Shown here piece by piece: positions 48,701-59,228 of a stretch of 64,000 nucleotides of DNA. The translations under genes were made by a program, and so were the position numbers. The stretch covers positions 9,095,111 through 9,159,110 of the forward strand of contig NC_056552.1 of NCBI RefSeq assembly GCF_910596095.1, given 5' to 3'. The notes beneath the pieces were generated by a model, which made no database searches, was not told the DNA's origin, and saw only the letters and a list, made by a program, of their open reading frames with translations. Position 1 is the first letter of the stretch; every line of letters begins with the position of its first letter. The stretch is from Thunnus maccoyii (taxonomy: Eukaryota; Chordata; Actinopteri; Scombriformes; Scombridae).

Positions 48701-51700
48701 TACCAAATTTGCACTCATGTGACAATAAACACAAACATGCTTATAAACAACTCGTCACGCCCTTACCAGTGTGTGTGACAGATTTGAAAGAGAGGTTGCA
48801 GCTCTGAATGTCGAAAGGGAATTTGTAAATGTGCATCCTGCAGGTGCTGACCAGCACCTGGTCATTCTGAACTTCAACATCACCTTTATCATTGATGGTG
48901 AGATAAGGACTTGGAGGGGCTTTGTCCTTCTCTGTCCTGTATGAGAACACACACAGACATGTGAAGACACACACATTATGGCAAATGCTTCAAGACATTA
49001 AAAAAATCTGAGGTCTGGAATTGCTTTGGCACTAAAACTAAGTTAATGAATGTAACTCATCACCAATACCTGATCTACTAAATCACTTACGTCTCTTCAA
49101 TGGTGAGATCTGGTTTCCACAAAATGTCACTAGGAAGAGAAACATTATCAATTCCACAAAACTCCTTTGGATCCCAGGAAATGTATTCATTGCGCCATCT
49201 CTACAGGGAAAAACAAAGGGCAAAAAATCAGTAAACAGTAAATAAAAGAGAAAAGGAGAATGAGAGACAAAAATTTGAAGATGCAATTTGAAGGAAAGAA
49301 ATTTGAGTTTCTCAACGATAAGTTCAGTCTTCATCATCCACAGACAGAACTCACCATTACAGTCCAGACGTAGGGAATGAATTTCTGATCTTTCTCAACC
49401 TGTAAACAAAGAAATACGTGTGACACAACAAACACAGCCCACTACTTGAAATTATCCATCACAGAGCAAAACTTTTGTAAAAACAGCACTAGTATTACCA
49501 ACTCAGCATCAGAGTCATACTATGAGCAACACTTCAGTCAAATCGAAACTATAATCTGGAGCACCAGTATGCGTACAGAGCAAACAAATCTACAGAGGAT
49601 GCAATCACCACGGCTCTCCCACACTGACCCATCTTGAACAGAAGGGGACATATGTGAGGATGCTTTTTATAGATTACAGCTCTGCATTCAATACTATCGT
49701 CCGTAGCAGGCTCGTCAACAAACTACTTGATCTGGGTCTCAGTAACTCCCTTTGCATGTGGATCAAGGATTTTCTATCCAACTGCCCCGGTGCGCCACAA
49801 GGCTACATGATCAGTCCTATCTTCTACTCCCTTTATACGTATGACTGCACCCCCACATACTCCTCAAACACATAAAATTTGCAGATGACACAACAGTGGT
49901 GGGACTGATCTCAAACAGGGATGAGACAACCTACAGAGACGAAGTCTGCAAACTGGCTGAATGGTGCTCTGATAATAATCTATCACTGAATATCAAAAAA
50001 GCAAGAGAGCTCATAATAGACTTCAGGAGACACCGTGAGGACCTCTCCCCCTAAACATCAAGGGCAAAGAAGTGGAGAGGGTCTCCAGCTTTAAGTTTCT
50101 GGGAACTCACATTTCTGAGGACCTCACATGGACAATCAACTCCACTGCTCTTATCAAGAAGGCTCAACAGTGGCTCTACTTTTTAAGGACACTTAAGAAA
50201 ACCAACCTGTCCACGAAGCTGCTTAAGTCTCTCTACTATTGCTCTATAGAGAGTGTCTTGACATATTGCATCACAACATGGTATGCCAACTGTTCAGCAG
50301 CAGACAGGAAAGTTCTTCAGAGGGTCATCCACACATCACAGAAGATAATCGGACTCCCCCTGCCCTCACTGGAAAACATATTCAGATCATGCTGCCTCCG
50401 TAGAGCCAACAGCATCCTGAAGGATGTTACACACCCGTTTCACCATCTCTTTTCCCTGCTCCCATCTGGAAGGTGCCACAGGGCCCCAGTTTTTACCCCA
50501 GAGCCATCACTGAACTGAACTCCACAAACACTGCCCCCCTCCCAACATAACACTACAAACCACAGCACTAAAGAACTGAAAAACTACAAAATTGGCGGAA
50601 TTGTGCAATAATTGTGCAATAACATCTGTACACTTTGCATTTACGTCTCATAGGTGCAATAGCACTTAATGTAAGTATCTCATAGTTATTTTTATTATCT
50701 TCTCTTTATCTGCTTTGTCTGCTTTGTTGTTACTTACCTGCATGGACAGCGAATGAATGAATGAATGAATGTGTGAACCGTTTTCAGGAGCTGCACAGCA
50801 AATTTCATTGTACGACTATGTGCAGTGACAATAAAGGCATTCTAGTCTATTCTATTCTGCAGCTATATAAGAAATTCACCATAAGTGCTGACAGTGTGCA
50901 AAATTATTCCTTTAAACAAACTTATCAAAAGGGCAAGAGTTCATATTGAGAATTTTTTAGGTATTACGTTTATGATACCTCATTATAAAATAATGAGCCT
51001 AAAAAATAATTAAATTAAGGCATTACAACAAAATCTATCTAACTAACTCTTTTTCTAAAACTTCACTGTTTCTGTAGTTTCCTTTGCCTTTGCCTTTGTA
51101 GAGCAGTATAAGTGAAACACCATCAAGGTTTGCAGGATCAATCTCAGTTGATTCATGCATCTGTTATTTAAAATTTGGTTTCAATTACACAATATGTTCA
51201 AGAGTTATTATGGCAGTCTGTCAAGTAGACAAGGCTGCAGGAATTTGGCAACTAATTAAAGTAGAAGTAAATACAGAATGTCCAATTTTGGACGGTATCA
51301 TTTGAAAGATTTACAAATATTTTAAAGCTTGAACCACTTACCACATCCAGAATGGCATAGAGCAGTACTTCCAGGGATACTCGAGTGGGCTGTTTGTAGT
51401 TTTTAACAGGCCGGGTCATGGAGTACAGCTCATTGTTTTTGGTCAGGTTCAGGTGGTTTAAAACATCCTGATAACAGCAGTTACGCTCAGAGTACACCCC
51501 ATCTACAGCAGACACATTAAGACGCATTATCTATGACAGAAATTTCTCTTTAAAGGAAGAAAATCAGGATATGTCCATGCTCTTAACTTTTAGATTAAAA
51601 CTTTAGGGCTGTGATGTATGTCTGGGCATCAATTACTGTAAGTCCTATTAATTACTTAATTACTGTGGGTGTAAATTGCTTCTGAATTTATTATCAAACC

Positions 51701-52368
51701 ATGAAAAACAACAGCTCATTAATATCTGCAGTTATATGCAGTGATTGTGGTCACTAAAAGGCCATTATGAGATGGGCGTTGGCAGGAATATGAGGTATTA
51801 TCTCATCAGTCTGCTAAACGATTAAGCTTTTACGCAGTCATGTGAGTCTGAATTGGGCTATCCATTTTAAATACGTGTGCAATATGTTGTTCATATTTTT
51901 GAAATGGACCACAGCACAATTTTCTCTAAACTAATTATATTAACAAAAGGTCCACTTAAGTCCCTCTATTTTGTCAATCCAATGTCCTTTTATTGTTGCT
52001 ATAATGAGCTATGTTTTTGAAAATGTATTGTCAACAGGAAAGCCTTGTGGTGACTGCTGGCTCACACCAGTTAACTCATTAGAAACACCAATCAGACATA
52101 TGCAAATGACAGAAACATAGGAGAGGAACTCTTAAAATCAGCAGAGCTTTCCACTTTCTTACACTTAAAATTTTAAGGGTTTAAGCAGACAATGCAGGTT
52201 GATTTAAAAAAAAAAAAAAAAAAGCCACAAAGAAATGTTCAGGAAAAAAGTCAACTCTTTTATCCAAACTGTAGTAGATTTCTCAGGATACACCTGCATG
52301 CATCATGCTGAACATTGTCCCAGCTTACCTGTGAAGAGGAGCAGAGAGAAGAAACCAACAAGCATCAT
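42716..52368 (-). CDS. HTR3-like Cys-loop receptor gene 4 (complete, 10 exons, 462 aa)
   Basis: Exons: 52329-52368, 51342-51502, 49355-49399, 49091-49200, 48767-48936, 46891-47048, 46129-46339, 45859-46038, 43052-43137, 42716-42943 (1389 nt; phases as in gene 2). Signal peptide [13 protein letters not shown]; Cys151/Cys165 with FPFD; loop B Trp is Val172; loop C has no Tyr pair; M2 with Glu265 at -1'; M4 ends SNWSNP. The extracellular domain differs clearly from genes 2 and 3 (exon 6 about half identical), while the pore exon differs from gene 2 at only about 18 of 211 bases by eye. Introns hold a 174-bp tandem repeat, a 1.5-kb insertion, a MITE and an antisense L2 LINE. All splice sites are canonical. 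Probably functional; ligand unknown. Confidence 0.92.
43475..44090. repeat. 174-bp tandem repeat in gene 4 intron 8, about 3.5 copies
   Basis: The phrase GGTCATACACGCAAGCTAAC recurs at about 43489 (variant), 43667, 43841 and 44014, and the whole unit (…TTATCTTTGTCAGTTGGTTC…CTGATCAAAT…) repeats with it. The two inner copies are the most alike. A further partial unit lies at 45637-45725, beyond an insertion. Confidence 0.9.
44091..45636. mobile_element. unclassified 1.5-kb insertion splitting the tandem repeat
   Basis: The 174-bp array stops at about 44090 (GTAGATGTTGTAGAGTAAAG) and a partial unit resumes at about 45637 (CAACATTATCTTTGTCAGTT), so the intervening DNA is most simply an insertion. 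It contains TATATAAGTAAGAG and ATAAATAAAC-like words near 44200-44245, suggestive of an LTR, but has no coding region or clear terminal repeats. Confidence 0.35.
46546..46692. repeat. polypurine tract in gene 4 intron 6
   Basis: About 145 bp of almost pure A/G on the plus strand (GGAAGGAAAAAATAGGGAAA...), thus a long C/U tract in the transcript between exons 6 and 7. It creates a long but meaningless open frame. Confidence 0.8.
47505..48168. mobile_element. MITE-like TIR element in gene 4 intron 5
   Basis: Starts TTAAAGGCATACTATGCAG and ends CTGCATAGTTTGCATTTAA, imperfect inverted repeats of about 19 bp, each with a TTAA/TTAAA edge. The interior has a GA microsatellite near 47610. No transposase frame. 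The ends match a repeat frequent in fish genomes (recognised, not searched). Confidence 0.65.
49567..50860 (+). mobile_element. 5'-truncated L2-type LINE in gene 4 intron 2, antisense
   Basis: Plus-strand RT text [16 protein letters not shown] (49650-49700) is followed after deletions by [14 protein letters not shown] (near 50090) and [18 protein letters not shown] (near 50300), the RT thumb and C-terminus typical of fish L2/CR1 elements. The 3' end CAATAAAGGCATTCTAGTCT with repeated TATTCT is the usual L2 tail. The polymerase Y.DD box is lost and frames are broken; dead. It inserted between exons 3 and 2 on the strand opposite to the gene. Confidence 0.85.
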
Positions 52369-52506
52369 GAAGGTCATCAAGGTGTGTACAGCTAATGTGT
52401 ATCCCTGTCCTCTCAGTATTGTCTGGAAATGTCACCGAGTCTGTTGCAGTAATAATACCACTGCCTCATACTGGAGAAGGGTGGGCAAAGTGAATGATAG
52501 ACCCTT

Positions 52507-52510
<4 letters not shown>
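52369..52510 (-). promoter_or_regulatory. proximal promoter / 5'UTR of gene 4
   Basis: Keeps the AGGCAGTGGTATTA core (52451-52467) found above the other units but not the TGGTCA inverted repeat. A (TG)15 run lies just beyond (about 52509-52539). Confidence 0.4.
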
Positions 52511-52539
<29 letters not shown>

Positions 52540-52542
<3 letters not shown>

Positions 52543-54130
52543 AAAGAAAATGTCATTAGTCTAACAGCCATCCGGAGTGAGTGGTCACTCCCACAACAAT
52601 CATCACAGCATCTGTCTGTGGTCTTTTAGGCGAAGAACAAGTGGTGGGAAAGCCCCTGGTGGAATCACAAATGTAAATGGACTGTAATAATGTTTAACAG
52701 CAAAAATGAGTACAACTAATACAGCTAATATACATTTTGCACACATCCAGGTGAAAATACATTGAGGAACAGAGTCAGTAACACCTAAGACTCCTGTCTG
52801 AGATTGTCAGTATGCTTTTATAACGCTGAAATTATCACATACGCATATATATTAACAATATATAATTTAATTTTTTTTTTGCGGTGAGTATAACAAATGT
52901 TGCATTAAATAACAGTGACACAATCTTTATCTCCTTATTTCCTCCAGGACCTATATGCACACATGGCATGTAATATTCCTTTTTATATTAATTTAACATT
53001 TAACACACTATTAATGTTTTTAATGACTTAACCTATGGCACCCACCTTATTACAAACTTAAATGAAATGAGTGTTTGATTCTTACTTGTATGTCTTTCCA
53101 TTTCAGTCTTTTTATTTCCCTTGTGATGACGATATCTCAACACATATGAATGTAACTAGATGATTATGATCATTCACCGATCAGTCACTGGTCATTTGTT
53201 TCCTGTGGGTATTTCCCTGAGGGAGACCTGTGGTTGGTCGAAATGTTGCAAATAAAATTAAAGGGAGCTCTGATTTAGTGTGCTGTTTCTCCTTGTATCA
53301 CAATCCTCAATCCATTTTTCTCCTCTGAAAAGGTCATATTTGGCACATGAATCACCATTCAAACAACCCCAAATTCTCACATTTTTAAAGTGGTATCACA
53401 CTTGGTTTTGACATCATATTAGAGTAGAAGTTCAGGGGTAAAAAGGGTAGTTAGATCCAAAATTCACATTTGGAAGCTAAATTATCTTTCTTTTATATTT
53501 TGGAGCTGCCATGACAGTGAACCTATTGAATTCTGCAATTCTGCAGTTTTGAAATCATCAATTTTACACTGCAAAAGACCAGTAATATTAGATAGAACAT
53601 AAGAATTTGAAGCAGAGCGCACCACCTTGTGGCGGCACAGAGACACTGTCAGAGGAGACTGAAATGAAGGAAGTCAGGAACACATTAATGTCCAACTGAG
53701 GTCACATTTAATCATCCCTCTTTGCAGTCAAAAATATAACATGTTTTTTTAATGTATTGTTAATTATTTTCTATTATTGGCATGAAGAAATTCTTGTCTC
53801 ATCCAACTAGGGAGGTATGGGAGGTTTTTTTGATTTACACTAACTGGCAGTGTAACACCGTACTGAACAGAGACAAAGACACAAACTGCTGTAGCTTCAA
53901 GTCATGGACAGTCTGTGGCTCGCAGGGATGTTGAAGAACCAGGGTGTGAACTACAGGGGAGCCATGAGGAGCTTGGCTCCTCTTAGTAAGATGTGAGCTC
54001 CCCTGAAAATATGATTTGTCAAATTTTAGGGGGGGTCTCTAAAATATTGACAATACACTCTTTTTGCCATGCATTTCTATTTTTCTGTATCTTCATCATC
54101 ATGGATCATGCATAAATAAATAAATAAATA
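52540..54130. other. spacer upstream of gene 4
   Basis: No gene. 53150-53300 resembles a dispersed repeat tail (GTTGGTCGAAATGTTGCAAA), and 53930-54000 another (GAGCCATGAGGAGCTTGGCT). Confidence 0.3.
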
Positions 54131-54150
54131 AAGGTTGAGTACACGCTTAA
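54131..54150 (+). mobile_element. left stub of the Ty3/gypsy pol interrupted by piggyBac
   Basis: AAGGTTGAGTACACGCTTAA lies between a (TAAA)n run and the piggyBac end. Its codons run in the same frame as the gypsy pol text that resumes at 55916, so it appears to be the upstream edge of the same element. Confidence 0.6.
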
Positions 54151-54571
54151 CCCTCCTGTTATGTTCATTTGTCAGGAACAGCAATGGTGTTCCCGGGTCA
54201 ATTTGACCCAGTGCATGTTTAATTATCCAAAAGATGTCCGAAACCAAAAAAATCCTAACAAGCAGTGTGAATATTTCATTACTAACTCCATTACTAACTA
54301 TTCTATCAATATTTAGTGCAATGGTGTTCCTTACCTCTAACAGGTAACGGTTCAATTAGGATAATTCACTCGTTTTTCATTTTAAAAAATGCATGTTCAA
54401 ACTTTCACCACTTTATCGCTTTTGAAAGACCAACATATGAAACACAATAGTTTTACATAACATTGAAACATAACATTTAAATTTTGTTTTACATACATGC
54501 ACTGAAATGAACAAAATCGCAATACAACAAACAAGCAATTGCAATATGAACATGGGTGTGTGTGTGTTTGT

Positions 54572-54603
<32 letters not shown>

Positions 54604-54678
54604 ACATCTACACAGCACACGAGTGACATGTCACCACACTGTGCTTTGTGCAAATTAATTTTGCACATTTCACACAGG

Positions 54679-54912
54679 TCATGCTTGTCTTGACATTGTC
54701 AGCTGTATTTCACCATTTTTTGACATGAATGTCTTGCTTGGAGGAAAAGGAATAGCAATTCCCTCATCTGGTTCAAAATCAGAATCATTAGAATCAGAAT
54801 TTAGCTCAAGATGGTCTTCATCTTCAGACACATCCTCCTCCATTTCACTGTCATGATCAATGATGACTTCCAGAGCCTCCTGGACTGTCATCCTTTTGCT
54901 TCTGCTGCTCAT
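54679..54912 (-). pseudogene. piggyBac transposase N-terminal remnant
   Basis: From MSSRSKRMTVQEALEVI through an acidic DSEMEEDVSEDEDH stretch to FMSKNGEIQ, then a stop. Acidic N-terminus followed by a SKNG motif is the pattern of piggyBac transposases just before the catalytic domain. The DDD catalytic domain is entirely missing between here and the left end (54151). Confidence 0.7.
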
Positions 54913-55071
54913 TTTGTAAAGGTTTGCCTGACAGAGTGTAATGTTGGTAGGACTCCCATGCAGAGAATCTTTTATATGTTTTGCCCCTCCCCTGTTGAGT
55001 GTCCACTGAATGTGGGTGGGGTTTTCCCGCGAGAACATAAATGGTTCTCGTCAAATATCGTAACACCTGCA

Positions 55072-55125
55072 CCTGTGTGTGTGTGCGTGTGCTTTGTGTG
55101 TGTGCTCTGTGTGTGTGTGTGTGTG

Positions 55126-55172
<47 letters not shown>

Positions 55173-55183
55173 CTGTGTGTGTG

Positions 55184-55232
<49 letters not shown>

Positions 55233-55284
55233 CTGTGTGTGTGTGTGTGTGTGCTCTGTGTGTGGGTGTGTGTGTGTGTGTGTG

Positions 55285-55325
<41 letters not shown>

Positions 55326-55338
55326 CTGTGTGTGTGTG

Positions 55339-55387
<49 letters not shown>

Positions 55388-55557
55388 CTGTATGTGTGTG
55401 TGTGTGTGTGTGTGCTCTGTATGTGTGTGTGTGTGTGCTCTGTATGTGTGTGTGTGTGTGTGTGTGCTCTGTATGTGTGTGTGTGTGTGTGTGTGCTCTG
55501 TGTGTGTGCTCTGTGTGTGTGTGTGTGTGCTCTGTGTGTGTGCTCTGTGTGTGTGTG

Positions 55558-55614
<57 letters not shown>
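55072..55614. repeat. compound (TG)n / GCTCTG minisatellite
   Basis: About 540 bp of TG runs broken about twenty times by GCTCTG (sometimes GCTCTGTATG). It opens frames of up to about 280 codons on both strands, made only of Cys-Val or His-Thr alternation, which are artefacts. Confidence 0.97.
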
Positions 55615-55616
<2 letters not shown>

Positions 55617-55915
55617 TGATTGGGATGAAATATGTCTCACAGTTGCAAAGAAAAAAATAGTCTGACGTTTCTGACACCCTTTTACCTCCAGTTTGACTGC
55701 TGGGTCAAATTGACCCGAACAGTATCTATGTGATATAAACTTGCAGGGGGTGGCTGCAAATATGTGAGATGAACCATTTTCATATTATATGTTGATTACA
55801 CTAATTAAGGCAAGCAGAAGAAGTTTCATACTGAAAAAATACTTTTAACTATTTTTCCTAGATCTTCAAACTTTAAGCCGGGTCAATTTGACCCGGAACA
55901 TAACAGGAGGGTTAA

Positions 55916-57106
55916 GCACAGGATTTCTGAGCCCAGTTTGAGCTCGTGGAGTTGTCCTCGTCTCTTGGGTGACAAGTCTGATAAATCTGATTGGTTTTGT
56001 ATGGATTTTCGAATAGTGAACAGTGTGACAAAACCTGACTGTTACCCTTTGCCCAGGATGGAGGATTGTGTTGACAGTGATGGAAATGCCTCACATGTAA
56101 CCAAACTTGATTTGCTTAAGGGGTACTGGCAAGTCCTGTTAACTGATCATGATAAGGAGATTTCCACCTCTGTAACGCCTGATGACTTTTTATAATACAC
56201 AGTGGATCCTTTGGGATGTGCAACGCACCTGCTACATTTCAAAGGCTGGTTAACATTGTACCGTCTGGTCTCTGTGGGTGTGAAGCTTACTTGGTAATGT
56301 ACTCTGATTCCTGGCAAAGTCACATCCAGCAGATAAGCGAGATGTTTGAGAAACTTGACACAAATGAAAGCAACTTAGCAAAATGTGAATTTTGTCAGGC
56401 AACCATGGTCTATCTGGGGAAAGCAGTAGGCCGAGGTGAAGTGCCTCCAGTCCCATCCAAGGTGGAGGTGATCTTAGCAATCCCTGTTCCTGGTTCCAGA
56501 CGTGGCCTGCACTGCTGGTTATTACAGGGGGTTTTGTAAAAACTTTTCTGCCGTTGCAGCACCATTAACTGACCTATTAAGCCCTAAAGTTTTGTTCGTG
56601 CGGTCTGACAGTTGTCGACATGCTTTTCAGCAGATTAAAGCCCTGCTGACTAATGCTCCTGTGCTCCTGTGTTCCTAACTTTGATCATCCATATAAACTG
56701 GCAATTGATGCAAGTGAGTTTGGGGCGGCCGCTGTTCTACTCCAAGATGGTGCTGATGGAGTAAAACACCCAGTGCTGTACTTCTCCTAAAAGTTCAACC
56801 GTTCAATCAGCGCCCTTACTCGACAATTGAAAAAGAGGTTCTGGCTTTGAACCATTTTGAGGTGTACGTCAGGTCATCTAATGTTCCTGTTACGAATTAT
56901 ACTGATCACAACCCTCTTTTGTTGTTGCAGCAGATGTGTAATATAAACCAGAGGCTGATGTGTTGGAGTGTTTTTATTCAGGCCTTCAGTGTTAATATAG
57001 AACACATCAGTGGCAGACAACGTACTTGGCCATTATTTTGTTGTGTTTTTTGTTTGTTTTGTTTTTTACGTGTGACGAAATCAAAATCACTATCTTAAGG
57101 TGAGGG
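55916..57106 (+). pseudogene. Ty3/gypsy pol remnant (RT to RNase H)
   Basis: Plus-strand frames show the RT palm text TKPDCYPLPRMEDCVD and TKLDLLKGYWQV (56030-56135), then NAPATFQRLVN (56222), LAKCEF and VYLGKAVG (56375-56435), the RNase H start NFDHPYKLAIDASEFGAAAV-like region (near 56680-56740) and TDHNPLL (56905). The catalytic YLDD is replaced by YLVMYS through a small deletion, and frames shift several times. Integrase is absent: RNase H runs straight into the 3' LTR. Dead element. Confidence 0.85.
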
Positions 57107-57647
57107 TGTTACATGCCCCCCCCCCCCCCCCTCTTGTGTTTTTCTCCCTCTTTTCTCTCTCTCTCTTGCTCCATCAGGTGCTCCTCATCAGATGATTAGT
57201 AGGTGGCCCTGCCCCATATTTAAGAGAGGCTGGAGGAGAAGGCTGTCTCTCTCCCTGATTAAGCAGCCTGCTAGCATTATAGTACTTTACTCTTTTGTTC
57301 CTTATTTTGTGTTTTTTTCCTTTTTGAGGACGGAGGTCTGGTAGTCCTGTTTTCACAGCTTTGTATATTGGTTTAGGTTATGCACTCTTTTTGATAGGTT
57401 AAGGAGGGAAATTCTAGGTCCAACAGCCCCTTATGTTGTTGGCTCAGGTTTCCCCCACCTTTATGTTTTGTTTGGCCAGGCCTCCCAACTTCTGTAGTTT
57501 TGGTTAATTCATGGCAATTTATTTACTTATTTTTCTTTGTAAACAAAAAAACTTTCGCTTTACAACCAAACCTCGGGTATGGCATCCTTTTTATATGTTG
57601 CTGGTCACAAGGTCAAGCCAAATGTTTCCATCGCTGTGGCTGTAACA
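57107..57647 (+). mobile_element. 3' LTR of the Ty3/gypsy element
   Basis: Starts TGTTACA, preceded by the purine-rich AAGGTGAGGG, and ends TGTAACA (57641-57647). It contains CATATTTAAGAG (TATA-like, near 57217) and a poly-C run at 57117-57131. The 5' LTR is not in the window. Boundaries rest on the inverted ends. Confidence 0.7.
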
Positions 57648-59228
57648 ACAGGATATCGGGCTGGTGAGGATGGACGTGATTGGTTTAAGGTCTGAGTGAA
57701 AGATGAGCTGTGAGGTGAAAGAAGACTGAAACAGGACAGGAGAGACAGATCTGTTTGTTGAGATGGAGAGATAATGTGAACAATTACATTGTAGAAAATA
57801 TGACATCAGTGAGCCCGTGTTTCCGAAAAGTACGCACACACACACACGCATTAACAATGCTCTCAACGTGAAGGATTTGAAGTGGAAGCAATAAAGTTTA
57901 GTGATCGATTTTCTTGATTAGATTACCCGGTGGTTCTCTGTTCTAGACACACTGCACATAAGATTTTGGGAATTGCTCGTGACCACATCGAGGTTTATCT
58001 TAAACACATCATAAACCACCAGACACAGCTGCACCTTTATTTTCTTACATCAACAGTTTTTTTGGCATTTACGTACATCAGTGCAACTATTGATAAATCT
58101 TTAAACAACCTCTGATTTTTACTGGATCAAAAATCAAAATGTTTCACATTTCCTACATTTCCACATTTTTTTATAGAGCACTTCTCAAAACCCAAGTTAC
58201 AAAGTGCTTCACATAAGGCACAACAAACAAAAAAATAGACAGTTTAAAGAGAATCAAAAGTAAATTCAGGAAAGGCTCTCCAATAAATGTATGTTTTAAG
58301 AAGCCAACCTGATTTCCTCGTGCACCAATGCAAAACTTCAGCAATGCATTAAACTGGCCTCAGCAGTAATAGCTGTTCTGAACTCTTCAAAAAATGCATG
58401 AAATCTTTTAATTACAGTATAATTTCACCACAGCAATAACACATGCCTACAGGATCGGATCATGTGAAGCACCACTTTCAGAAGTTTGTGAATTGCGAAT
58501 CATCTCACCTAAACTACATGAATGAACAAAAAGACAAAGACAGAGTTTTTAAAAGTACAACATGACACTTGAACATTTTACAGTCAGATTTTTACATCAT
58601 GTCTTGTTGACAAAGTGGTAAACATGGACAGAGAGAGAACTAAGGCAGCAATGCTACTGACTCCCTCAAATACATTAACAAAGCATACATGACAGTCTAC
58701 AATACAGAAAACAATGTATGACAAGGTATTAACCTTCTGTTTGTCTATTCGTTGGTGAATACAATGAGCATATATCATGTAGAGACAAAGTCTAATCTGA
58801 AAAACAGTATTTTATGTCTAGATCATAACACATTTTTGAGAGAAATTTAAACTATTAATATTTTTAGTGATTTACAATGGCATACACACTGTATACTTTC
58901 AATGAAAAAGGCACAAAAACGAGATGGGATAAAATCACTTTACATGTAAATAGACTATAATACGTTTTATTTCTTACTTTTTTCCTGCAGTTTTTGTGTG
59001 TTTGTTTAGTGAAACAATACTTTAACAACCTTGAACTGTTCTGTAATAATATTTTGAGCGACTATTGCTAAAGATTTGTACATTTTTATAGGCGTTTGTG
59101 TCATTTTTCTTGTAATATGGGTTCCTGGTAGTTGTGTTGAAGAAAAAAGACACCATACTTGTGAAGTAAGGAGAGTTAAAAAAAAACAAAAAAAACAAAA
59201 ATGAACTTGGACTCCAGAAGGTATAAAT
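57648..59228. other. spacer and 3' flank of gene 5
   Basis: AT-rich, no gene. 58160-58300 (AAGTTACAAAGTGCTTCACA) resembles a LINE 3' tail; the last several hundred bases probably include the gene 5 3' UTR. Confidence 0.3.

Larger units (their letters stand above)
54151..55911. mobile_element. piggyBac-type element inserted in gypsy pol
   Basis: Perfect 16-bp terminal inverted repeats CCCTCCTGTTATGTTC (54151-54166 and complement at 55896-55911) are flanked by TTAA on both sides (54147-54150, 55912-55915), the target duplication of the piggyBac superfamily. Just inside each end, and once more near the right end, is the palindrome GGGTCAATTTGACCC (54195, 55702 in variant form, 55880). Only an N-terminal scrap of transposase remains, so it cannot move itself. 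Confidence 0.88.

Noticed and set aside
54811-55677. Overlapping frames of 178-284 codons on both strands (Cys-Val and His-Thr repeats)
   Set aside because: They are produced entirely by the TG/GCTCTG tract, which has no stop in several frames; no domain or codon structure.
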